The position numbers and the translations under genes were made by a program. The notes beneath the pieces are model-generated. The model did no database searches and was not told the DNA's origin. It saw only the letters and a list, made by a program, of their open reading frames with translations. This document shows positions 1 to 5,644 of a DNA stretch of 15,755 nucleotides, in pieces. Location: contig NZ_LLZG01000070.1 of the NCBI RefSeq assembly GCF_001509475.1, positions 1-15,755 on the forward strand. The letters are read 5' to 3'. The DNA comes from Streptomyces regalis (lineage in GTDB: Bacteria; Actinomycetota; Actinomycetes; Streptomycetales; Streptomycetaceae). Positions within the stretch are counted from its first letter, which is position 1, and each line of letters starts with the position of its first letter.

Positions 1-102
1 CCCGTCACTCCGTCCCCCGTCCCCAGCGGCAGTCCCACCCCCCCCCAGAAGAAGTACCGCGCCACCATCCACACCTACACCGTCACCGTGAGGAAGCCAT
101 GA
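1..102 (+). CDS. C-terminal end of an upstream gene (partial)
   Basis: Frame 1 is open from the window edge to a TGA at 100-102, giving 33 residues. The first half is rich in Pro, Ser and Thr, like an extracellular or interdomain linker. The end reads TIHTYTVTVRKP, which could be one beta strand. The last four bases (ATGA) are shared with the start of the next gene, so the two are probably translationally coupled in one operon. G/C dominates at third positions, which supports real coding. Too little is present to name a family. Confidence 0.5.
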   Translation, partial: PVTPSPVPSGSPTPPQKKYRATIHTYTVTVRKP

Positions 103-512
103 CCTCCGCGCCGCAGACCTCGCCCCCCGGCCGGACCGACGACGAGCTGGCGCGGTCGGACATCCCGGCGATGCTGCGGTACGGCCTCTCCTTCACCGGC
201 CCGCACCGCACCGCCCTCTTCGGCGACGGCGCGGTGGGCGCCGCCGTCCTGCTGGACCGGCTCGGCGTGCAGCCGCGGGCGGTTGCCTTCCTCGCCAAGG
301 TGGTACGCAGCGGGGGTGTCCGGTACGCGGCCGAGCTGCGCGAGCCGGTGCCGGGAGATGAGGCGGTGTCCATGGTGCGTGCGTGGCTGGAGTCCGCGGC
401 CACCACCGCCGACGGGGTCGACGGCGATGAGGAGGCCGCCCGCTGGCTGGAAGCCGTCGCCGAACTGCTTGGCCTCCGGCACGTCCACCGCTCTCGGACA
501 GCCGGGGAATGA
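99..512 (+). CDS. Hypothetical protein of 137 residues
   Basis: I do not recognise this protein. It has 137 residues, no signal peptide and no membrane segment, so it is probably cytoplasmic. It looks mainly helical, with Ala/Leu-rich stretches around residues 45-70 and 85-130. There are no cysteines and no obvious catalytic motif. Third codon positions are almost all G or C, unlike the competing frames. The ATG at 99 overlaps the previous stop (ATGA), and a GAGGAAG-like ribosome site sits just upstream at 90-96. The overlap suggests its job is linked to the upstream gene, most of which lies outside the window. It ends 440 bases before the next gene, so it is probably the last gene of its operon. 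Confidence 0.7.
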   Translation: MTSAPQTSPPGRTDDELARSDIPAMLRYGLSFTGPHRTALFGDGAVGAAVLLDRLGVQPRAVAFLAKVVRSGGVRYAAELREPVPGDEAVSMVRAWLESAATTADGVDGDEEAARWLEAVAELLGLRHVHRSRTAGE

Positions 513-660
513 GCGGTGGGCCTCCGGATCACAGGAGTATCTGGGCGAGTTCGGCCGGCAGGGCGGTCACGCGGTGTGCCTGGCCGCGCATGCTCAACAA
601 GTCGACCTGGCAACGCTTGAGACCGACTGGGCGAACCGCCGGATGCGAGGCCCGCATGTC

Positions 661-711
661 CGGTACCCGGGCAGGACGGCCGGGCCGCCCGGCCCTCCTG
701 CCCGAGTACCG
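661..711. terminator. Large near-perfect hairpin, likely transcription terminator
   Basis: Bases 661-684 pair with 688-711 over 24 positions with two mismatches (at 667 and 676), leaving a 3-base loop (685-687). There is no T-run on either side, which is usual for Streptomyces terminators. It lies about 150 bases after the stop of the 99-512 gene and about 240 bases before the regulator gene, so it probably ends the upstream operon. The symmetry means it could act on either strand. Confidence 0.55.
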
Positions 712-850
712 TCCTCATCATCCTCGAATGCGGGGAAAGCCAGAAATTCCGTCGATCCGGGGCACTTCTCACCGGTAGGGGCAGCGCAACGTCGAACAAG
801 CGTGTAGCTTCCGGGGGCATGAAGGGCGGGGGAGCCGGGAGGGGGCTTCT

Positions 851-862
851 GTCCGCGCGGAC
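851..862. promoter_or_regulatory. Perfect 12-base palindrome upstream of the regulator gene
   Basis: GTCCGCGCGGAC is a perfect dyad 90 bases before the regulator start. A related GTCCGGAC lies at 885-892. The position fits an operator, for example for autoregulation. In a 70% GC genome such palindromes also arise by chance, so this is only a candidate. Confidence 0.2.
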
Positions 863-951
863 CAGTGGGCATCCATAGTGGGGCGTCCGGACTGGCGCAG
901 CCGGTCCTGGGTAGTGATGGGGATCCATTGGGGGGACTGGGGGGTTGCTCG

Positions 952-1659
952 ATGGGAGTGCGGCTCATGGTGGTCGACGACCACCGATTGCTCGCCGAGG
1001 CGCTGGCCTCGGCACTGAAGCTGCGGGGGCACCGGGTGCTGGCCGCGGCGGCTCCGGCCGCGGGGGCGGCGGAGCTGGTGATCACGCGGGCGCCCGAGGT
1101 GTGCCTGCTGGGTACGGCGACGCCGGCGGAGCCCGGCATGTTCGATCCGGTGGTGAAGATCAAGCGGGAGCGGCCGCAGGTGGCGGTGCTGGTGCTGGGG
1201 CCGGTGCCGAGCCCGCGCGGGATAGCGGCGGCGTTCGCGGCGGGCGCTTCGGGTTACGTACGGCATGACGAGCGCATCGAGGGGGTCGAGCGGGCGATCA
1301 TGAAGGCGCGGGCGGGGGAGGCGGCGGTGGCGCCGCAGCTGCTGCAGGGGGCGTTCAGTGAGCTGCTCAACCCCGCGGCTCAACCGGACGACGAGGGGCA
1401 GAGGCTGCTGCAGATGCTCACGCCCCGGGAGGTCGAGGTCCTGGTCCGAGTGGCCGACGGCGAGGACACCCGCCTGATCGCCGCAGGCATGGGCATCGCA
1501 CCCTCGACGGCGCGTACCCATGTCCAGCGGGTTCTGATGAAGCTGGGCGTCGGTTCGAGGCTGGAGGCGGCGGCGCTGGCGGCCCGGACGGGGTTGCTGG
1601 ACCGGGCGGGGCCCCTCCCACGTGCCTCGGAGGAGACGGAGAGGGGGCCGGAGTCGTAG
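952..1659 (+). CDS. LuxR/NarL-type response regulator with a degenerate receiver domain
   Basis: Cytoplasmic DNA-binding regulator of 235 residues, a normal length for the NarL/FixJ family. Residues 4-115 form a receiver-like domain beginning VVDDHRLLAEAL, with the acidic pair D9-D10 kept. At the usual phosphorylated Asp the sequence reads CLLGTATP, so that residue is Gly54. The conserved Thr/Ser is Gly83 (VLGPVPS). The conserved Lys after GASGY is His105 (GASGYVRHDE). Residues 156-216 (LTPREVEVLVRVADG to the end of the recognition helix, APSTARTHVQRVLMKL) are a clear LuxR helix-turn-helix. Phosphorelay control is therefore unlikely. Ligand, protein contact or abundance may control it instead (inference). 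No histidine kinase is adjacent. The ATG at 952 is chosen because the receiver fold begins there; a longer frame from 865 adds 29 residues without similarity. The ATG at 967 is an alternative start. Confidence 0.85.
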   Translation: MGVRLMVVDDHRLLAEALASALKLRGHRVLAAAAPAAGAAELVITRAPEVCLLGTATPAEPGMFDPVVKIKRERPQVAVLVLGPVPSPRGIAAAFAAGASGYVRHDERIEGVERAIMKARAGEAAVAPQLLQGAFSELLNPAAQPDDEGQRLLQMLTPREVEVLVRVADGEDTRLIAAGMGIAPSTARTHVQRVLMKLGVGSRLEAAALAARTGLLDRAGPLPRASEETERGPES

Positions 1660-1681
1660 CAACTCCGGCCCCACCGGGGCC
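1644..1681. terminator. Bidirectional terminator with two overlapping hairpins between convergent genes
   Basis: GGGGCCGGAGT (1644-1654) pairs perfectly with ACTCCGGCCCC (1662-1672) around a 7-base loop that contains the regulator's TAG stop. GGCCCC (1667-1672) can alternatively pair with GGGGCC (1676-1681) around ACC. The two folds share an arm, so they exclude each other. Only 33 bases separate the two convergent stop codons, which fits a terminator shared by both genes. Confidence 0.6.
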
Positions 1682-1692
1682 TGTCGGCCCGC

Positions 1693-4600
1693 TCAGCCGA
1701 ACGCCAGCTTCGTCGTCTTCCAGTCGCTCGGCGCGCTGATCACCGCCGTCCCCGTGCCGATCACCGACGCGCCGCCCTTGTAGAAGTAGATGGCGCCGTC
1801 GCTCCGCAGGGCCCAGAGGTCGGGGATGCCGTCCCTGGTGACGTCCGCGGTGCCGCGGAGGTGGGTGACGGGGGTGGCCGTCGTGTCCCAGCCCTCGGCG
1901 TAGGTCTCGTCCGTGCCGGTCCTGGAGGCGGCGGCCGTCGCCAGGGAGGCGATGGTCGCGCCGCCCGCGCTGTCCTTGACGCCGTAGCGCAGATACAGGC
2001 GGCCGGAGGAGGCGGAGCGCCACAGCAGGTCGGGCGCGCCGTCGGCGTCGTGGTCGCCGACCGAGACGAGGTCGCGGTCGGCCCAAGCCGTTGAGGCGAT
2101 CTTCGTGACGGTCAGGAAGGTGCCGCCGGTGTAGCCCTCGAAGGCCCACATCTCGCCGCCGGTGGCGGTGGCAAACAGGTCGGCGCGGCCGTCGGCGTCG
2201 TAGTCGCCCACGATGATCTGGTCGAAGGTCGCCGGGTCCGGCGATCCGGACGGCATCCGCAGGGTCAGCCGCTGGGCGATGTCGACGCTGCCGTATCCGT
2301 CGCCGGGGTAGACGTACAGCTTGCCGTCGGGCATCCGGGCGAAGACGTCGCCGACGCCATCCGCGCCGATGGCGTCGCCGCCGTGCGTGACCAGCGCGGG
2401 CTTGCCGTCCGTGCCGAACCAGTAGCCGGGCAGGTGGTCCTCGCCATTCCTGCCCGGGGAGGTCAGCAGGCCGATGCCGCCCTCATGGGCCGCGGACAGC
2501 GAGGCGTGCAGGTCGCCGGCGGTGGTGGACGGGTACATCAACAGGTTCCCGGACGAGCTGATGGCGAGCAGGTCGGGGATCGTGTCGCCGGTCATGTCTC
2601 CCGGCTTGTCGGCGCTGTCGCGCGGAGTGACGTAGAAGAGGTACTTCGTGCCGAGCGAGGGGTTGCCCGCGCTGTCGACGGCCCGCACGTACAGCACGTT
2701 GGGTCCGGCCATGGGCGGCGGCAGCGTCACGGACGTCGAGGTGCCTGCGGTGACGTTCTTGCCGCTCGCGTACGTCGTCGTGTTGAAGGACCACTCGAAG
2801 CGGGTGACGTCGGTGTCGTCGTCCGGCGCGAAGGTGAAGGCGCCGGAGGTGCCGAACTTCACCGTCGACCAGACCGAGCCGTCGTCGTCGGCCGCCGGGA
2901 AGTCGGTGGACGTCACGAGGGGCTCGTTGGGCTTGCTGCTGTCGTAGACGAACCGGCACACGTACGGGTCGGAGGTCGGCGCGTACGCCGAGGCGGCCCC
3001 GCTGGAGTCGATCGCGCGCACTCGCCAGGAGTAGGTGTGGCCGTTGGTGAACTTCTCCTTGGCGATCGTGGCCGACGCCTTGCCGGTGTTGGTCACCGCG
3101 ACATTCTGGTCAAGGATCTTGTTGTCGCTGTAGCCGGTGCGCCACAGCTCGAAGTCCAGGTACTTCAAGTCCTGCCGGATGTCGGTGTCGTCCGGGTCGG
3201 AGGAGTCCGCCGACAGGGTCAGGTCGCGCTTGCCGATGTGGATGTAGGGATCGGTCTTGTCGCACTTGCCGCCGGGCGACTGGATCACCGAACCCGGTGT
3301 CCTCGGCTTGCGGTTGTAGACGAGGGTCAGCTTGGGCGCGCTGTCGCCCTCGGCGCGGAACTTCTTCCAGGAGTACGCCGAGTCCTCGGTGGTGGCGCGC
3401 AGCCCGATGGTCATCGAGTACCAGCCACCGTCGGCCGCGTCCTGGGCGATCGACTTGGCGTCATACGACACATAGGCGTCCGGGCAGGACGAGTTGTAGC
3501 CGTGCGCGAAGGACTTGGTGCCGATCTCCGACTTCCAGTCCGGCTGGTTGTTCCAGGTGGTCTTGGAAGAGATGCCGCCGGTGTGCCACAGCTGCATCTC
3601 ACGGCCGGAGCACGACCAGGAGTACGTCTCGCGCAGCCGGATGGAGGCCGAGGAGACGTGGGCGCCCTTGATGTTGGTGGACCAGCCGAGCCGGAAGAAG
3701 GACCGGGACAGACCCCAGGTCGTCGACTCGAAGCCGACGCGCGCCTCGGTGGTGCCGCTGTTGTAGTTGGCGCCGTCGTAGAAGCTGGAGCTCGGGTACT
3801 TCTTGTATGCCGTGGTCCAGTTCTTGGTCTTGCCGTAGATCGTGGGGTCGATGAAGACCGGGTAGACGGTGTTCTCGTCGGTGAGCAGGTCGGCGTCCGG
3901 GACGATCGACAGGCTGGTGGAGGCGGTGCCGGGCGCGCTCAACTCGGCATCGGCGACGGCCATGTGGGTGCCGGGATCGGGTCCGGCGAGGCCCGGCAGG
4001 GCGAAGACCTCGTTGTCGGTGAGGGCGGTCCGGACGGCTCCCGTGTACGACGCCCTGCGGAACACGGCACTACCGGCGGACGTCGCTCGACCCGCGCCGG
4101 AGTCCCACGCGGCAGGCGATGCCGACGCGGACGGCGTCTCCTCGTCGGGCGCCGACGCGGACGCGGTGGCCTCCGGCTCCGGCGCCGCGCTCGGCGCGTC
4201 GGTGTCCATGCCGTCTTGGGGGGCGATGGTCTCCTGGCCCACCTCCGTGCCGGGCTCCTCGGAGTACGACGGCGTCGGCTCCGCGCTCTCCTCGGCCGGC
4301 TCCGGATCGGCGCCCTCGGTGACGGCGTACGTGCCCGCCGAGTCCCACACGTACGGCGTGGGGGAGACGGCGATCTCCTGGCCGTCGCGGTCCTTGCCGG
4401 TGACGACCTTGGTGACCGGGTCGAGGTGGAAGGTCAGGTCCGGGGAGGACAGTCCGTACGACAGGTCCGCGAGCGCCGGGTTGGCGGCTGCCGCCGCGCT
4501 GTGCACGATCAGGACGTGGCTGAAGCCGCTCGCCTGCGCGGTCAGCATGAGGTCCACGCCCTCGAACACGTTGCGGTACAGGGCGCTTGATCCGCTGATC

Positions 4601-5190
4601 ATCGGCTCGGGCAGGGCGCCAGGCCAACTCAGCCCGATCTCATGGCCGTTGCTGGTCAGGATGGCCAACTCGGTGTAGTTCTCGGTGCCGTCAGCGACCT
4701 GGAGGGCCCGTGCACCTCCGCCGACGGTGAACACGGCCGGGCGTACGGCCGTAGCGCCACTCGCGCTCGCATCACTCGCCCCGCCCGCCGAGAACACCAC
4801 CGGGTCGACGGCTGCCTTCGCCGACCATCCCCTGTCGGTCCGGGCGAGTCGGGTGTCGATCGGCTTCCAGGTTCCGTTGACTCTCGCCCGGACGGGCGCC
4901 CCGTGCGCGACCAGCTCGAAGCTGCCGTCGGGACGGGCATACGTCGTGGACGTCTCGTCGCGCAGCGCGGTCACCTCGACGCGCTCGCCGGTGGAGACGG
5001 CGCGTGCCTGCGCGGTGTCCTGGTCCAGCGGACCGGAAGCGGCCTTCTTCGTCCGGGAGGGGGCCGTCGGTTCCGAACCGTCGAACAGCGGCACGGCGAG
5101 CAGCCCGAGGCCGAGCGCGCCGGCGGCAAGGGCGGCCATCCCCGCCCGACCGCGCCCGGATGCGGGCAGGCCGAAGCGACGACGTTGCAT
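1693..5190 (-). CDS. Secreted DNRLRE-domain surface protein with C-terminal VCBS/FG-GAP-like repeats
   Basis: Exported protein of 1165 residues. The ATG at 5190 is chosen because it starts a typical signal peptide (Arg-rich n-region, then AALAAGALGLGLLAVPLF) and has GGGGAGGG 10 bases upstream. A longer frame from 5325 adds 45 residues without secretion features. Residues about 60-330 resemble the N-terminal region seen in Streptomyces wall proteins (RVEVTALRDETSTTYARPDG, then WKPIDTRL). Residues about 330-400 are a Pro/Glu/Ser/Ala-rich linker. A DNRLRE domain (about 455-625) contains ASIRLRETYSWSCSG and TTWNNQPDW. Two Ig/Fn3-like domains follow (about 655-730 and 780-845; TYSWRVRAIDSSG and VLYVRAVDSAGNPS). 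The C-terminus has Asp-rich VCBS/FG-GAP-like repeats, probably calcium-binding: GDMTGDTIPDLL, GDYDADGRADLF, GDHDADGAPDLLW and ADVTRDGIPDLW. It is likely a wall-associated adhesin or scaffold. It is divergent from the Rhs toxin, and DNRLRE domains often occur inside WapA-like Rhs proteins, so a partnership is plausible but inferred. Confidence 0.85.
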   Translation of the reverse strand: MQRRRFGLPASGRGRAGMAALAAGALGLGLLAVPLFDGSEPTAPSRTKKAASGPLDQDTAQARAVSTGERVEVTALRDETSTTYARPDGSFELVAHGAPVRARVNGTWKPIDTRLARTDRGWSAKAAVDPVVFSAGGASDASASGATAVRPAVFTVGGGARALQVADGTENYTELAILTSNGHEIGLSWPGALPEPMISGSSALYRNVFEGVDLMLTAQASGFSHVLIVHSAAAAANPALADLSYGLSSPDLTFHLDPVTKVVTGKDRDGQEIAVSPTPYVWDSAGTYAVTEGADPEPAEESAEPTPSYSEEPGTEVGQETIAPQDGMDTDAPSAAPEPEATASASAPDEETPSASASPAAWDSGAGRATSAGSAVFRRASYTGAVRTALTDNEVFALPGLAGPDPGTHMAVADAELSAPGTASTSLSIVPDADLLTDENTVYPVFIDPTIYGKTKNWTTAYKKYPSSSFYDGANYNSGTTEARVGFESTTWGLSRSFFRLGWSTNIKGAHVSSASIRLRETYSWSCSGREMQLWHTGGISSKTTWNNQPDWKSEIGTKSFAHGYNSSCPDAYVSYDAKSIAQDAADGGWYSMTIGLRATTEDSAYSWKKFRAEGDSAPKLTLVYNRKPRTPGSVIQSPGGKCDKTDPYIHIGKRDLTLSADSSDPDDTDIRQDLKYLDFELWRTGYSDNKILDQNVAVTNTGKASATIAKEKFTNGHTYSWRVRAIDSSGAASAYAPTSDPYVCRFVYDSSKPNEPLVTSTDFPAADDDGSVWSTVKFGTSGAFTFAPDDDTDVTRFEWSFNTTTYASGKNVTAGTSTSVTLPPPMAGPNVLYVRAVDSAGNPSLGTKYLFYVTPRDSADKPGDMTGDTIPDLLAISSSGNLLMYPSTTAGDLHASLSAAHEGGIGLLTSPGRNGEDHLPGYWFGTDGKPALVTHGGDAIGADGVGDVFARMPDGKLYVYPGDGYGSVDIAQRLTLRMPSGSPDPATFDQIIVGDYDADGRADLFATATGGEMWAFEGYTGGTFLTVTKIASTAWADRDLVSVGDHDADGAPDLLWRSASSGRLYLRYGVKDSAGGATIASLATAAASRTGTDETYAEGWDTTATPVTHLRGTADVTRDGIPDLWALRSDGAIYFYKGGASVIGTGTAVISAPSDWKTTKLAFG

Positions 5191-5214
5191 GGGCTTACGT
5201 CCCTCCCCCTGAAA

Positions 5215-5232
5215 TTCCCGGAGGCCCGGGAA
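5215..5232. promoter_or_regulatory. Perfect hairpin in the leader of the DNRLRE protein gene
   Basis: TTCCCGG (5215-5221) and CCGGGAA (5226-5232) form a perfect 7-base stem with a 4-base loop. On the minus strand it lies directly upstream of the GGGGAGGG ribosome site, so it could affect translation or mRNA stability, or serve as an operator. A function is not shown. Confidence 0.3.
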
Positions 5233-5567
5233 CCCTGTGAATTCCTCTGACGGATCCCGGTCCTGTGCTGCTGCGCCCCGGGAAAGCGAGGACAGAGCAT
5301 GACCGATGCATCGGGATTGCGCCACACCGTTCCTTCACCCAGCCATCGCATGTCTCGCGCAACGGAACCGATCCGCTCGCCCATTCATCTTCTCGATAGG
5401 TCTGACCAGCCGGTTCACTTTGCGGGCAAGGCGCCTCAAACAGGAGCGATTTACTCATCCTTGGCGACCAGATTGCCACCATTTGGGATGCCAACATAGT
5501 AATTCCGTACGAGCGTGGCCTTTTTGATGGACCGTGAAAAACATCCCTGTGGCAAAGATCATCAGTA

Positions 5568-5597
5568 TTGACTTTCTGTGAATTTCTGCCGGAGCAT
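5568..5597 (+). promoter_or_regulatory. Weak candidate promoter for the Rhs toxin gene
   Basis: TTGACT (5568-5573) matches a housekeeping -35 element well. Eighteen bases later GAGCAT (5592-5597) is a poor -10. This would give a leader of roughly 40 bases before the GTG at 5645. Only the -35 is convincing. Confidence 0.2.
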
Positions 5598-5644
5598 TCG
5601 TGCTCATCAATTGACGGAAAACTGTCTGCGCGGGGGCTGCCGCT

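Larger units (their letters stand above)
513..951. other. Non-coding stretch between the hypothetical gene and the regulator gene
   Basis: No frame here has convincing codon bias. The open frames on both strands are Arg/Pro/Ser-rich shadows. The stretch holds a large hairpin at 661-711, a perfect 12-base palindrome at 851-862 and a second short one (GTCCGGAC, 885-892). I saw no convincing -35/-10 pair, although the promoter of the regulator gene should lie here, downstream of the hairpin. Confidence 0.6.
5191..5644. other. Divergent intergenic region between the surface protein and Rhs toxin genes
   Basis: This 454-base region must hold the promoters of both large genes. Bases 5400-5630 are visibly AT-richer than the flanks. 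On the plus strand TTGACT (5568-5573) and TTGACG (5611-5616) are the best -35-like elements. Several TGGC/GCCA half-sites cluster at 5461-5495, including TTGG-GATG-CCAA, and could be regulator contacts. Short open frames here have no coding bias. No RNA gene was recognised. Confidence 0.5.

Noticed and set aside
509..778. Small frame overlapping the stop of the 99-512 gene (ATGA)
   Set aside because: The overlap is tempting, but the 89-residue product is Arg/Pro/Ser-rich, its codon bias is poor and it runs through the 661-711 hairpin.
2383..4590. 735-codon open frame on the plus strand
   Set aside because: It is a shadow of the DNRLRE protein gene: Arg/Gly/Val-rich, no recognisable domain and no ribosome site.
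5191..5325. Longer start for the DNRLRE protein
   Set aside because: The 45 extra residues precede a clear signal peptide and would bury it. ATG 5190 has a ribosome site.
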